Origin: Variovorax sp. N23
GTDB taxonomy: Bacteria > Pseudomonadota > Gammaproteobacteria > Burkholderiales > Burkholderiaceae_C
Direction of reading: 5' to 3'
NCBI RefSeq assembly: GCF_025486315.1
Contig: NZ_JAOOPY010000004.1
Coordinates: forward strand, 1-64,000
DNA: 64,000 nt
Within the stretch, counting starts at the first letter, position 1. Each line of letters opens with the position of its first letter. This document shows positions 8,074-17,459 of the stretch, piece after piece. Both the position numbers and the translations under genes were made by a program. The notes under the pieces are model-generated. The model did no database searches, had not been told where the DNA came from, and saw nothing but the letters and a program-made list of their open reading frames with translations.

Positions 8074-10037
8074 CGGGAAGGAAGGAAGAAGCTCGCCGGC
8101 CGGCTGCGCATGCGCGCCCCGATGGCATGACGGATGCGGGCCCGGTCGAGCCCGCTCACGCTGTGCGCGCGCAGGGCCAGGCGGAAGGCGAAGTAGAAGC
8201 TCACGCCGACGTTCAGCGCGCCGATGGCCGGCACGGCGGCCACGGCCCACCAGAGCGCGGGCTCGTGCAGCACGGCGGGGCCGAGCGAGGCGGCGGCCGC
8301 GCCGATCTGGCCGGCCGACAGCGTGACATGGCGCACGTCGAGCCCGAGGCCGAAGAAGGCGGCGAACGCCGGCACCAGGCCCAGCATCAGGCCCAGCGAG
8401 ATGTTCGACGCGAAACCGGAGATGTGTGTGCGCATGAAGTCGGCCCATCGGCGGGCGCGTTCGGCGCCGAGCACGGCACCGATGCGGGGGTTGTAACGCA
8501 TGGCGGAATCCAGGCGGTGCAGGACGAAGGCGTTTTCGGTCCAGCCCGCCACGATGCTGGCCGCGAACAATAACAGGCCGGTGAAACCGGCATAGAGCAG
8601 GGTCGGTCCGGCCAGGGAGAGGCCGTGCAGCACCTCCCGCGCGTGTGCCGCGTCGATCAGCGGCCGGCCCAGGGCCCACTGCGTGCCGGCGCCGATGGCC
8701 AGCATCACCGGCACCACCGTGCCCACGTTGCCGAACACCGCCGCCACCTGCGAGCGCACCAGGTGCGTCACTTCGTCGACGAAATCGTCGATGGCGCCGT
8801 CGGCCTTCAGGTCGCGCAGCTTGGCGGCCATCGCCGGCGCCGTCATGGCCGGCTGCTTGGTGGCGAGCGTCAGGTGCAGCAGCTGGATCGCGACGAAGCT
8901 GGCCGCGTACATCAGCCCCGCGCCGAGGCCGGCCCAGAAGGCCGACAGGCCGAGCGCCAGGATGCCGAACTTGAGCAGCACGGTGAGCGCCGTCAGCGCG
9001 CCGCCGCCGGCCGCCTTGCGCACCATCTGCAGGTAGGCGCCGCGGTCGCGGGTGATGTAGTGTTCGCCGGCCTCGGCGCTGCGCTCGGTCACCTTGGCCG
9101 CGAGCATCGACGAGTTGGTCGCGACCAGTGCGCGCAGGCTGTTGCGCTCGCCGCCGGCCGCCACCAGGCGACCAACCAGCCGCGCCACGCTGGCGTGCGG
9201 CGCGGGCGCCATCAGGCAGTCGAGCAGCTCGCGGATGCGCAGCACGCGCTCGCGCAGCTGGCGCACGCGGAACACCAGGCCGACCGAGATGCCGTGGTCT
9301 TCCAGGTGCGTGTAGACCGAGGCCGCGGCGGCGCGGCAGGCGTCGAGCCGGTCGCGGAACGCGATGAAGGCGGCCTGCAATTCGGTCTCCTCGTGCGGCG
9401 TGTCGAACATGGCGTCGCGCAGGTCGTCGAGTTCGGCCATGAGCGCGTGGAAGGGGCGCGCCGTGCGCGCCGCATCGCTCATGCGCAGCCGCAGCTCGGG
9501 TGAGAACCCGGCCGCGACCACCTGGCTGCTGCAGTAGGTCACGGCGTCCATCACGGTGTGGCGCCAGCGCGGCGCATCGGTGGCCGGCGCGTCGGCCAGC
9601 AGCGCGCCGATGCGTGCCAGCGCCGCGTCGTCGAGCAGCGCGATCCAGCGCGCGTCGAAATCGCCCGGCAGCACCATGCGGAACAGCTCCGACGCGTCGG
9701 TGGTCTCGGGCGTTCCGGGCAGCAGCTTGCGGCGCAGGCGCTCGGTCAGCTCGCTCAGGAAGGCGGTGCGCGGCGCGAAGCCGTAGTCGGCCAGCAGCGT
9801 GGTCAGGTCGACGTCGCGGATGAAGGCGGCCCACCAGGCCTGCGCCTGGGCGCGCAGCGCGGGTCGGCTGTCGATGGCGTCGAGCAGCAGGCCGACGCGC
9901 GCCGCCGCGGCGTTGGGCGTGCTGCGGTCGCCGCGCAGCCAGTCGAAGAGCTCGATCAGCCAGACATGGCGCGCGGCCACGCCCGCCGTCGGGTCGAGCC
10001 GGGCGAGCAGGGTCGACAGATCGCGCGGGGCGCTCAT
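8070..10037 (-). CDS. SpecificRecomb-family (Gcr-like) membrane protein
   Basis: Protein of 655 residues belonging to the family annotated 'site-specific recombinase' (SpecificRecomb, gonococcal gcr). Residues 1-350 are soluble and helical. The C-terminal half carries several hydrophobic segments ([56 protein letters not shown]), so a membrane location fits the sequence better than DNA recombination. No tyrosine- or serine-recombinase catalytic motif is visible. It is first in an operon with a cation antiporter, ybdK and thiL, each junction overlapping by 4 bases. Its function is unknown and the family name is probably misleading. Confidence 0.8.
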   Translation of the reverse strand: MSAPRDLSTLLARLDPTAGVAARHVWLIELFDWLRGDRSTPNAAAARVGLLLDAIDSRPALRAQAQAWWAAFIRDVDLTTLLADYGFAPRTAFLSELTERLRRKLLPGTPETTDASELFRMVLPGDFDARWIALLDDAALARIGALLADAPATDAPRWRHTVMDAVTYCSSQVVAAGFSPELRLRMSDAARTARPFHALMAELDDLRDAMFDTPHEETELQAAFIAFRDRLDACRAAAASVYTHLEDHGISVGLVFRVRQLRERVLRIRELLDCLMAPAPHASVARLVGRLVAAGGERNSLRALVATNSSMLAAKVTERSAEAGEHYITRDRGAYLQMVRKAAGGGALTALTVLLKFGILALGLSAFWAGLGAGLMYAASFVAIQLLHLTLATKQPAMTAPAMAAKLRDLKADGAIDDFVDEVTHLVRSQVAAVFGNVGTVVPVMLAIGAGTQWALGRPLIDAAHAREVLHGLSLAGPTLLYAGFTGLLLFAASIVAGWTENAFVLHRLDSAMRYNPRIGAVLGAERARRWADFMRTHISGFASNISLGLMLGLVPAFAAFFGLGLDVRHVTLSAGQIGAAAASLGPAVLHEPALWWAVAAVPAIGALNVGVSFYFAFRLALRAHSVSGLDRARIRHAIGARMRSRPASFFLPSR

Positions 10038-10074
10038 CCGTGGCCGGCGTGCGAGGCGGGGGACAGCGCGCGTC

Positions 10075-10235
10075 AGACGCTGTGAATGAATGGGCCGCGT
10101 CCGAGCGGCGCGCCAGGGCGGCGTCCATCGAGGCGCAAAGCGCAGCCATAGCTCGGGCTATGGCGAGCATTTGCAACGACGAGGGGCGTCGTCAGGGCGC
10201 GTCGAGCGGGCGTGGATGATTCGTTCACAGCGTCT
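10075..10235. repeat. 161-base imperfect palindromic element
   Basis: Outer arms of 17 bases (10075-10091 and 10219-10235) pair with a single mismatch; they start AGACGCTGTGAA on each strand. The apex is a perfect 8-base stem, GCCATAGC-TCGG-GCTATGGC, at 10145-10164, and much of the interior pairs imperfectly, so the transcript could fold into one long hairpin. It fills the gap between apaG and the SpecificRecomb-family gene and touches the apaG stop codon. It may be a miniature mobile or REP-like repeat and may act as a terminator or RNA-stability element (inference). Confidence 0.65.
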
Positions 10236-10630
10236 CAGTGCAGCACGCGCGAAGCCGGGGCGCCATGGGCGTCGGCTTCCAGCAGGAACATCGGGACCGG
10301 CACGTCGAAGCGGTCGCCCGCCTCGCTCACGAAGAAATAGCTGCCGTGCATGGTGCCGCTGGCCGCCTGCAGGCGACAGCCGCTGGTGTAGCGGAACGAT
10401 TCGCCCGGCGCCAGCAGCGGCTGCTGGCCGATCACGCCCAGGCCCTTGACCTCCTGCGAGTGGCCGGACACATCGTTGATCAGCCAGTGGCGCGCGATCA
10501 GCTGCGCCGGCACCTTGCCCGTGTTGGTCACGGTGATGGTGTAGGCAAAGGTGTAGACGTGGTCCTCGGGGGAGGACTGGTCGGCGAGGTATCGCGGCTC
10601 GACGGCGACGTGCATGGCGGGCTGGGACAT
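10235..10630 (-). CDS. apaG: ApaG (Co2+/Mg2+ efflux-associated protein)
   Basis: Protein of 131 residues with the ApaG fibronectin-like beta-sandwich fold. It is recognised by [55 protein letters not shown] and [12 protein letters not shown]. ApaG is linked to divalent cation resistance and Ap4A metabolism in enterobacteria, but its biochemical role is unsettled. The [10 protein letters not shown] start at 10630 fits family length; upstream in-frame Met codons would add a basic, unlike extension. It is divergent from rpe across 50 bases. Its stop codon adjoins the right arm of the palindromic element at 10075-10235. Confidence 0.93.
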   Translation of the reverse strand: MSQPAMHVAVEPRYLADQSSPEDHVYTFAYTITVTNTGKVPAQLIARHWLINDVSGHSQEVKGLGVIGQQPLLAPGESFRYTSGCRLQAASGTMHGSYFFVSEAGDRFDVPVPMFLLEADAHGAPASRVLH

Positions 10631-10680
10631 GCGGGGATGGTAACGGCTGCGCCGGCCGGCACGCTGCGACAATCGCCGCC

Positions 10681-11376
10681 ATGAGCAGCCCCACCTACCG
10701 CATCGCGCCCTCCATCCTGTCCGCCGACTTCGCGCGCCTGGGCGCCGAAGTGACCGACGTGATCGCCGCCGGCGCCGACTGGATCCATTTCGACGTCATG
10801 GACAACCACTACGTGCCGAACCTGACCTTCGGCCCGATGGTCTGCCAGGCCCTCAAGCCGCATGCGAAGCAGGCCGACGGCACGCCGGTGCCGATCGACG
10901 TGCACCTGATGATCCAGCCGGTCGACGCGTTGGCCGCCGCCTTCGCCCAGGCCGGCGCCGACTACATCAGCTTCCACGCCGACGCATCGCCCCATGTGCA
11001 CCGCAGCATCCAGGCGATCCGCGCCGCCGGCTGCAAGCCGGGGCTGGTGTTCAACCCCGGTGCCGGGCTCGAGGCGCTCGACTGGGCGATCGACGACATC
11101 GACCTGATCCTGATCATGAGCGTGAACCCCGGTTTCGGCGGCCAGAGCTTCATCGACTCGGCCCTGCGCAAGATCGAACTCGCACGCAAGCGCATCGAAC
11201 AGAGTGGACGCGACATCCGTCTGGAAGTCGACGGCGGCATCAAGGCCGACAACATCGCCTGCGTGGCCGCCGCTGGTGCCGACACCTTCGTGGCGGGCAG
11301 CGCGATCTTCAACGCCACCGACTACGCCGGCGTGGTCGCCGCGATGCGCGCCAATCTCGCGAGCGTCAAGGCCTGA
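10681..11376 (+). CDS. rpe: Ribulose-phosphate 3-epimerase
   Basis: Interconverts ribulose 5-phosphate and xylulose 5-phosphate in the pentose phosphate and Calvin routes; a cytosolic, metal-dependent TIM barrel. The 231-residue protein shows all signature strands: [14 protein letters not shown] at the N-terminus, [14 protein letters not shown] (metal His and Asp), [18 protein letters not shown] (phosphate loop) and LEVDGGI (second catalytic Asp). Length is normal. It is divergent from apaG and convergent with a small hydrophilic protein gene whose stop overlaps its 3' end by 11 bases. Confidence 0.96.
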   Translation: MSSPTYRIAPSILSADFARLGAEVTDVIAAGADWIHFDVMDNHYVPNLTFGPMVCQALKPHAKQADGTPVPIDVHLMIQPVDALAAAFAQAGADYISFHADASPHVHRSIQAIRAAGCKPGLVFNPGAGLEALDWAIDDIDLILIMSVNPGFGGQSFIDSALRKIELARKRIEQSGRDIRLEVDGGIKADNIACVAAAGADTFVAGSAIFNATDYAGVVAAMRANLASVKA

Positions 11377-11638
11377 CCTTGTCGTTGTAGACGCGGTCGG
11401 CCTCCACCCCCCGGCTGGTGTCGACCACGCCGCGTTCCACGTCGTCGTGGGCGCGCCTGCCGAGTTCGGTGGCCGAGCCGTCCTGGTTCTGCTGGCTGTC
11501 CGACGATTCGTCGCGTTCGTGCGGCAGCTTCGGTGCCGATTCGCCGCCTTGCTCGACCTTGGTCTTGCCGTCCTGGTCGGGGCGCACGGCATCGGTGTCG
11601 CGGGGCTGGTTGTCCTTGTTTCGTGGGCGGGTGGCCAT
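11366..11638 (-). CDS. Small hydrophilic protein, unknown function
   Basis: A 90-residue, highly charged and probably disordered protein starting [14 protein letters not shown]. The central [12 protein letters not shown] motif recurs, as I recall, in small uncharacterised proteins of Burkholderiales; the tail is [14 protein letters not shown]. There is no signal or membrane segment, and Cys and Trp are absent. The ATG at 11638 is preceded by CAGGAGCAAGCC on the coding strand, a plausible ribosome-binding site. Its 3' end overlaps rpe by 11 bases in convergent orientation. No function is assigned. Confidence 0.6.
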   Translation of the reverse strand: MATRPRNKDNQPRDTDAVRPDQDGKTKVEQGGESAPKLPHERDESSDSQQNQDGSATELGRRAHDDVERGVVDTSRGVEADRVYNDKVRP

Positions 11639-11725
11639 GGCTTGCTCCTGTGGTTGCTTCTTGTGGCACACCGCGCGGAGAAGCCCGGTAGGACCGGCGG
11701 GCCGGCCGCTGTAGGATCGTCGGCG

Positions 11726-12682
11726 ATGGCCGACACCCTTCTTCACGACACCCTGCGCATCCACAGTTTCGCGTCCACCGAGCCCGGCCCGCGGCTCATC
11801 GTGCTGGGCGGGGTGCACGGCAACGAGACCTGCGGCACCGTCGGCATCGAGCGCGCCGTCGCCGAGCTCGACAGCGGTGCGCTCACGCTGCGGCGCGGCC
11901 AGCTCACCCTGGTGCCGGTGGCCAACCCGCTGGCGCGGCGGCTGATGCAACGCGAGGGCGAGCGCAACCTCAACCGCTCGTTCCGCCCGAGCGAGGTGCC
12001 GGCCGACTACGAGGCCCGCATCACCAACCTGCTGTGCCCGCTGCTCGACCGCCATGAGGTGCTGCTCGACCTGCATTCCTTCCAGAGCGCGGGCGAGGCC
12101 TTCGCGATGATTGGCCCGCGCGACAACACCGGCACGCTCGAACCCTTTTCACGCGCCACCGAAGAGGGCCGGCTGGCGCTGCACATCGGCACGCCGCGTG
12201 TGGTCGAAGGCTGGCTCGACATCTATGCGGCCGGCCTGGCGCAGCGCGCGGGCGGCACGCCGGCCGACGATGCGGCGCTGGCCTTCGGCTGGGGCACGAA
12301 CGAATACATGCGCAGCCGCGGCGGCTACGGCGTGACGCTCGAATGCGGGCAGCACAGCGACCCGGCCGCGCCCGAGGTGGCGCACGCGGCCATCCATGCG
12401 GCGCTGCGGCTGCTCGGGATGGTGGATGGCGACGCCATCGCACCGCCGCAGCCCGCGCTGCTGCGTCTGATGAGCGTGACCGACCGCGACGACGAGGAAG
12501 ACCAGTTCGTGCGCGAATGGGCCACCTTCGACCCGGTGGCCAAGGGCGAGCCGATCGCCGTGCGCGCCGACGGCCGCGTGCTGCAGGCCGAGCGCGACGG
12601 CTTCGTGATCTTCCCGAACACCGAGGCGCAGCCGGGCGCGGAGTGGTTCTACTTCGCGGTGGAGAGCGATCGGCGGCTCTAG
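11726..12682 (+). CDS. Succinylglutamate desuccinylase/aspartoacylase family zinc hydrolase
   Basis: Zinc-dependent amidohydrolase of the M14-like AstE/AspA family, 318 residues. Seen in sequence: GGVHGNETCG (zinc ligands His and Glu at about residues 31 and 34), a basic NPLARRLMQ and ERNLNRSFRP stretch for carboxylate binding, LLDLHSFQSAG (third zinc His) and VTLECGQHSD (catalytic Glu). A C-terminal beta domain covers roughly residues 245-318. The other arginine-succinyltransferase (ast) genes are absent nearby, so the true acyl-amino-acid substrate is unknown. It stands alone, between the small protein gene and ku. Confidence 0.85.
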   Translation: MADTLLHDTLRIHSFASTEPGPRLIVLGGVHGNETCGTVGIERAVAELDSGALTLRRGQLTLVPVANPLARRLMQREGERNLNRSFRPSEVPADYEARITNLLCPLLDRHEVLLDLHSFQSAGEAFAMIGPRDNTGTLEPFSRATEEGRLALHIGTPRVVEGWLDIYAAGLAQRAGGTPADDAALAFGWGTNEYMRSRGGYGVTLECGQHSDPAAPEVAHAAIHAALRLLGMVDGDAIAPPQPALLRLMSVTDRDDEEDQFVREWATFDPVAKGEPIAVRADGRVLQAERDGFVIFPNTEAQPGAEWFYFAVESDRRL

Positions 12683-12773
12683 GCGCCTGCTCTTAGGCCG
12701 ACGGCGGGCGAGGCGGCGTTCCTACATCGACCCCGAGGAGGGCGACGTACCTTTCAATGCTGGAGGATCTCCC

Positions 12774-13727
12774 ATGCCCGCCTCGCATTCACCCGCCCCC
12801 CGCGTCCTGTGGAAAGGCGCCATCAGCTTCGGCCTGGTGCACATCCCGGTCGCGCTCTATTCGGCCACGACCGACCACAGCATCGACTTCGACTGGCTCG
12901 ACAAGCGCACGATGGACCCGGTCGGCTACAAGCGTATCAACAAGAAGACCGGCAAGGAAATCGCGCGTGAGCAGATCGTCAAGGGCATCGCGTACGAAGA
13001 CGGGCAGTACGTGGTGCTGACCGACGCCGAGATCGCCGCCGCCTACCCCAAGACCACGCAGACCGTCGAGATCGAGACCTTCGTGCCGGCCGACAGCATC
13101 CCCTTCGTCTATCTGGAGCGGCCCTATTACGTCGCGCCGATCAACCGCGGCGCCAAGGTCTACGCGCTGCTGCGCGAGACGCTGCAGCGCACCCGCCGCG
13201 TGGGTGTGGCCCGTGTCGTGATCCAGACCAAGCAGCACCTCGCCGTGCTCGTGCCCTCCGGCCCGGGCCTGGTGCTGAACCTGCTGCGCTGGGGCGCGGA
13301 CATCCGGCCCTGGAAAGACCTGCCCCTGCCGGCCGAGGGCGCCAAGGCGGCGGGCCTGTCGGAGCGCGAGCTGAAGATGGCCGGCGAGCTGGTCGAGGAC
13401 ATGAGTTCCGACTGGGACCCGGACGAATTCAAGGACTCGTTCAAGGACGAGATCATGCGGCTGGTCGACCTGAAGGTCGCGGCCGGCGACACCGAATCCG
13501 TGACCCAGCCCGAGCCGTCGGAGGAGGGCGGCAGCGGCGGCGGGGCCAAGATCATCGACCTGACCGAACTGCTGCAGCGCAGCCTGCGCAAGGGCGGCAG
13601 GCCGGCCGCGGAGGCCCCCGAAAAGACCGCTGCAAGGACGGCGGTGAAGACCGTGGCGAAGGCCCGGAAAACCCCTGCGCGCAAGACCGCGGCCGCCAAG
13701 GCGCCCGCGAAGCGGCGCGCCGCCTGA
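12774..13727 (+). CDS. ku: Non-homologous end joining protein Ku
   Basis: Homodimeric DNA-end-binding ring that recruits LigD in bacterial non-homologous end joining. The 317-residue protein begins with the canonical WKGAISFGLVHIPVALY strand. Further family signatures are the KRINKKTGKEIAREQIVKG and VLTDAEI stretches and FVYLERPYYVAP, ending the core near residue 255. A Lys/Ala-rich tail (residues about 275-317) is probably disordered and DNA-binding, as in other extended Ku proteins. RBS-like GGAGG lies just upstream of the ATG at 12774. ligD starts 10 bases downstream, so the two form one operon. Confidence 0.96.
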   Translation: MPASHSPAPRVLWKGAISFGLVHIPVALYSATTDHSIDFDWLDKRTMDPVGYKRINKKTGKEIAREQIVKGIAYEDGQYVVLTDAEIAAAYPKTTQTVEIETFVPADSIPFVYLERPYYVAPINRGAKVYALLRETLQRTRRVGVARVVIQTKQHLAVLVPSGPGLVLNLLRWGADIRPWKDLPLPAEGAKAAGLSERELKMAGELVEDMSSDWDPDEFKDSFKDEIMRLVDLKVAAGDTESVTQPEPSEEGGSGGGAKIIDLTELLQRSLRKGGRPAAEAPEKTAARTAVKTVAKARKTPARKTAAAKAPAKRRAA

Positions 13728-13737
13728 GGGGTCGCCC

Positions 13738-16299
13738 ATGGGCGCGCGCGAGGCACTCGCTTCCTATCACCGCAAGCGCGACTTCGCCAAGACGCCGGAG
13801 CCGCGCAGTGGCGGCACGCCCGGCAAGGGCGTGCTGGCCTTCGTGGTCCAGAAGCACCATGCGAGCCACCTGCACTACGACTTCCGGCTCGAGTTGGGCG
13901 GCACGCTGGTGAGCTGGGCCGTGCCGAAGGGGCCGTGCCTCGATCCGCAGGTCAAGCGCATGGCGGTGCATGTCGAGGACCATCCGATTTCCTACGGCGA
14001 CTTCGAGGGCACGATCCCGCCCGGCCAGTACGGCGCCGGCACTGTGATCGTCTGGGACCGCGGCGAGTGGCAGCCGGACGGCGACGCGCACAAGGCGCTG
14101 GCGGCCGGCAAGCTGAAGTTCGAGTTGCGTGGCGAGAAGCTGCGCGGCCACTGGACGCTGGTGCGCATGCGCGGCAAGGGCGAGAAGCAGGAGCCCTGGC
14201 TGTTGATCAAGGAGAAAGACGCCGAGGCGCGCGCGCTCGACGACTACGACGTGACCGAGGCGTTGCCGGACAGCGTGATTTCCGGCGCCGCCGTCGACGC
14301 GCCTCTGCGGGCGAAGAAGCCGGACCCGGAGGCTGCGGCGCCGCCGTCCGCGCCGCGCAAACGAACGGGCCGCGCCGTGCCCTTGCCCGCCACCCTCTCG
14401 CCCCAGCTCGCGACCCTGGCCACCGCGCCGCCCAGCGACCCCGCCGACTGGCTGTGGGAGCTGAAGTTCGACGGCTACCGGCTGCTCACCCGCATCGAGA
14501 ACGGCCAGGTGCGCTGCTTCACCCGCAACGGCCACGACTGGACCGACAAGCTGCCCGAACTCGCGCACGCGCTGGCGCAGCTCGACGTGCGCTCGGCCTG
14601 GCTCGACGGCGAGATCGTGGTGCAGGGCCAGAACGACGCACCCGACTTCCAGGCGCTGCAGAACGCCTTCGAGTGGCGTGCCACCGCGTCGATCGTCTAC
14701 TGGATCTTCGACCTGCCCTTCGTCGACGGCGAAGACCTGCGCGAGCAGCCGGTCCAGGCGCGGCGCGAACGCCTGGCGGCCTTGCTGACCGACGAGCTCG
14801 CGCCGCGCCTGCGCTTGAGCGAGACCTTCGACGCGCCGCCGCGCGACCTGCTCGCCTCCGTCAGCGCACTGGGCTTCGAGGGCCTGATCGGCAAGCGCAA
14901 GGGCTCGCCCTACGTGTCGCGCCGCTCGTCGGACTGGATCAAGCTCAAGTGCCATCAGCGGCAGGAATTCGTGATCGGCGGCTACACGGCGCCCAAGGGC
15001 TCGCGCGCCGGCTTCGGCGCCTTGCTGCTGGGCGTGCACGACGCCAAGGGCGCGCTGCACTACTGCGGCAACGTGGGCACCGGCTTCGACGGCAGCCGCC
15101 TGGCGGACATCAAGGCGCGTCTGGACAAGCTGGCCACCGACCGCTCGCCCTTCGTCGAGGGCGATGCCGGCGTGCCGCGTTCGGTGAAGGCGCAATGGGT
15201 CAAGCCGCAACTCGTCGCGGAGGTGAGCTTCGGCGAATGGACGCGCGAGAACCGGGTGCGCCACAGCGTGTTCCAGGGCCTGCGCACCGACAAGCCGGCG
15301 CGGCAGATCACCCGCGAGAAGGCGGTAGCCGTTGTCGAGACGGCCAAGTCCTCGGCCGCCTCCAGGAAGACTGTCACGAAGAAAGCTGTCACGAAGAAAG
15401 CCAACCCGATGCCCACCTCTCGCATCACCCACGCCGACCGCGTGATCGACAAGGACAGCGGCGCCACCAAGGGTGGGCTCGTCGACTACTACGTGCAGGC
15501 CTCGGCGCTCATCCTGCCGCACCTCCAGGGCCGCCCGGTGTCGCTGGTGCGTGCGCCCGAAGGCATCGGCGGCGAGCTGTTCTTCCAGAAGCATGCCAAG
15601 GGCACGGACCTGCCGGGCATCACGCTGCTCGACCCGTCGCTCGACCCCGAGCACGAGCCGTTGTTGCAGATCGACAGCGCCGAGGGGCTGGTCTCCGCGG
15701 CGCAGATGAACGTGGTGGAACTGCACACCTGGAACGCCACCTCCAGCGCGATCGACCGACCCGACCGCATGACCTTCGACCTGGACCCCGGCGAGGGCGT
15801 CGACTGGACGCACATGCAGGAGGCCGCGCTGCTGATGCGCACCCTGCTCGACGAACTGGGCCTGGTCGGCTTCCTCAAGACCAGCGGCGGCAAGGGCCTG
15901 CACGTGCTGGTGCCGATCCGCCGCCACTATGGGTGGGACGACGTCAAGGGCTTCTCGCAGGCCGTGGTGCAGCACCTGGCGCAGACCATTCCGGAGCGCT
16001 TCGTCGCCAAGAGCGGCCCGCGCAACCGCGTCGGCAGGATCTTCGTCGACTACCTGCGCAACGGCTTCGGCGCCACCACCGTCGCCGCCTGGTCGGTGCG
16101 TGCGCGGCCGGGGCTGGGCGTGTCGGTGCCGGTGGCGTGGGACGAACTGGCGTCGCTCACTTCCGGCGCGCACTGGACGCTGCAGACCGCGCCCGCACGC
16201 TTCGCCGTCGGCAACGAGCCCTGGCGCGATTGGGAGAAAGGGCGCAAGGGCCTGGCCAAGCCGATGAAGCTGGTCGGCTTCTCGCCCGCCGGAAACTGA
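13738..16299 (+). CDS. ligD: Multifunctional ATP-dependent DNA ligase LigD
   Basis: End-processing and sealing enzyme of bacterial NHEJ, 853 residues, in the domain order phosphoesterase, ligase, polymerase. The PE domain (about 35-165) shows HHASHLHYDFRLE. The ligase domain (about 215-530) has the nucleotidyl-Lys motif WELKFDGYRL at residues 241-250 and continues into an OB fold. A Lys/Ala/Thr linker (about 540-560) contains a perfect 15-base tandem duplication. The primase-like POL domain (about 560-850) has the metal-binding FDLDPGEG at about residue 680 and TSGGKGLHVLVPI. It follows ku by 10 bases. Full length; no disruption seen. Confidence 0.96.
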   Translation: MGAREALASYHRKRDFAKTPEPRSGGTPGKGVLAFVVQKHHASHLHYDFRLELGGTLVSWAVPKGPCLDPQVKRMAVHVEDHPISYGDFEGTIPPGQYGAGTVIVWDRGEWQPDGDAHKALAAGKLKFELRGEKLRGHWTLVRMRGKGEKQEPWLLIKEKDAEARALDDYDVTEALPDSVISGAAVDAPLRAKKPDPEAAAPPSAPRKRTGRAVPLPATLSPQLATLATAPPSDPADWLWELKFDGYRLLTRIENGQVRCFTRNGHDWTDKLPELAHALAQLDVRSAWLDGEIVVQGQNDAPDFQALQNAFEWRATASIVYWIFDLPFVDGEDLREQPVQARRERLAALLTDELAPRLRLSETFDAPPRDLLASVSALGFEGLIGKRKGSPYVSRRSSDWIKLKCHQRQEFVIGGYTAPKGSRAGFGALLLGVHDAKGALHYCGNVGTGFDGSRLADIKARLDKLATDRSPFVEGDAGVPRSVKAQWVKPQLVAEVSFGEWTRENRVRHSVFQGLRTDKPARQITREKAVAVVETAKSSAASRKTVTKKAVTKKANPMPTSRITHADRVIDKDSGATKGGLVDYYVQASALILPHLQGRPVSLVRAPEGIGGELFFQKHAKGTDLPGITLLDPSLDPEHEPLLQIDSAEGLVSAAQMNVVELHTWNATSSAIDRPDRMTFDLDPGEGVDWTHMQEAALLMRTLLDELGLVGFLKTSGGKGLHVLVPIRRHYGWDDVKGFSQAVVQHLAQTIPERFVAKSGPRNRVGRIFVDYLRNGFGATTVAAWSVRARPGLGVSVPVAWDELASLTSGAHWTLQTAPARFAVGNEPWRDWEKGRKGLAKPMKLVGFSPAGN
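15371..15400 (+). repeat. 15-base tandem duplication in the ligD linker
   Basis: CTGTCACGAAGAAAG occurs twice without a gap (15371-15385, 15386-15400), encoding a repeated (A/T)VTKK pentapeptide. It lies in the flexible linker between ligase and polymerase domains, so it keeps the frame and lengthens the hinge. Such a direct repeat could vary in copy number by slippage. Confidence 0.8.
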
Positions 16300-16305
16300 G
16301 CCTGC

Positions 16306-17127
16306 TCAGCCGTTCGTCACCTCGTTCGTCACCACCTCGAAGTGGTTCAGCGTGTTGGCACCGAACACCATGGTGATCGGCACGTCGGCCGCGTCGCGTC
16401 CGCGCGCGATCACGATGCGGCCGATGCGCGGCATGTTGTGGCGCGCGTCGAAGGTGTGCCAGCGGTCGCCGAGGTAGACCTCGAACCAGGCGCTGAAGTC
16501 CATCGGGGAGGGCACCGGCGGGATGCCGATGTCGCCGAGGTAGCCCGTGACGTAGCGCGCCGGGATGTTCATGCAGCGGCACAGCGTGATCGCCAGGTGC
16601 GTGAAGTCGCGGCACACGCCCACCCGTTCGCGGAAGCCTTCGAGGGCGGTGCGCGTCGCGCGGGCCTGCTGGTAGTCGAAACGCAGGTGGTTGTGCACGA
16701 AATCGCAGATCGCCTGCACCCGGTGCCAGCCCGGCGTGACGTTGCCGAACTGCGACCAGGCGAAGGCCAGCAGTTCGCTGTCGACCTCGCAGTAGCGGCT
16801 CGGCAGCACGAAAGGGAGCGTGGAAACCGGCAGATCGGCGGCCGCATGCTCGACGGCGCCGTAGTCGACCGGGTCGTGCCAGCCGGTGTCGTACACGACG
16901 GCGTTGTTGCGCAGCCGGACGCTGTTCACGCCGAAGGGCACATGCACGCGGGCGCAGAAGTTGTCGAAGCTGTCCTGGTAGTGGTCGGTCGGCAGCGGCG
17001 GGCTGATGGTGATGTTCTCGCCGGCGTGGATGTCGCCGCTGCGTGACGGGTGGACGCGAAGCATGTAGATGAGCGCGGTGGGCGCGGTGACGCCGATCTC
17101 GATGTCATAGCCGATCTGGATGAACAT
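16306..17127 (-). CDS. Transglutaminase-like cysteine peptidase-fold protein
   Basis: A 273-residue protein with an N-terminal beta-rich domain (about 1-130) and a C-terminal transglutaminase core. The Cys-His-Asp triad is visible: GVCRDFTHLAI (Cys), DRWHTFDARHNMP (His and Asp). Similar bacterial proteins act as proteases or amidases; some are predicted stress proteins. No signal peptide is seen, so it is probably cytoplasmic. It is convergent with ligD (6-base gap) and follows a 332-base non-coding stretch. The MFIQIGYDIEIG start at 17127 gives the usual N-terminal beta strand; upstream extensions are proline/arginine-rich and non-native. Confidence 0.85.
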   Translation of the reverse strand: MFIQIGYDIEIGVTAPTALIYMLRVHPSRSGDIHAGENITISPPLPTDHYQDSFDNFCARVHVPFGVNSVRLRNNAVVYDTGWHDPVDYGAVEHAAADLPVSTLPFVLPSRYCEVDSELLAFAWSQFGNVTPGWHRVQAICDFVHNHLRFDYQQARATRTALEGFRERVGVCRDFTHLAITLCRCMNIPARYVTGYLGDIGIPPVPSPMDFSAWFEVYLGDRWHTFDARHNMPRIGRIVIARGRDAADVPITMVFGANTLNHFEVVTNEVTNG

Positions 17128-17459
17128 GGCGTCGCTTCGCAAGAATGAGGTGTAGAGGTAAAGCAGGTTCGGTGCCCGGTGCCCGTTGCCATGAGAAGAC
17201 GGCGTGCGCGCGAGGCCCCTGATCCTAGGCCTGCAACGGCGACACGGGCGCGTCACCGCGCCGCGAGCAGGCGTAGGCCGAGGCTGATGCGTCGGCCCGC
17301 TCCTACCGGGATCGGCCGCGCGCTCCCACACGCGCGAGCGCGTGACCACTACGGCGCGCGTGTCGGGCACACCTTAGCCTCTCAGGGCGCCGCAACCAGG
17401 AGCACCTGGCCGACACCGCCGGCCATGCCGTTCTCCCTCCCATCTTCCCGAAGGCCACC
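17128..17459. other. Non-coding spacer between divergent genes
   Basis: No supported gene in 332 bases. It must hold the promoters for the transglutaminase-like gene (minus) and the 48-residue membrane protein (plus). One GC-rich inverted repeat, CACGCGC-GA-GCGCGTG, lies at 17329-17344. Open frames here have arginine/proline-rich content expected of random high-GC sequence. Confidence 0.5.

Noticed and set aside
8070..10037. DNA site-specific recombinase activity for the Gcr-like protein
   Set aside because: No serine or tyrosine recombinase catalytic residues are apparent and the C-terminal half is membrane-like; the family name alone is not evidence.
6799..10176. Single 1125-codon frame joining the antiporter with upstream sequence
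   Set aside because: Only the part from 8073 down is the antiporter; the upstream part is an off-frame reading of the SpecificRecomb gene. ATGA overlap and family length support the start at 8073.
13552..16173. 873-codon open frame on the minus strand
   Set aside because: It is antisense to ligD and the end of ku; composition is Arg, Ala and His-rich and shows no family motif. High GC at third positions suppresses stops on the opposite strand.
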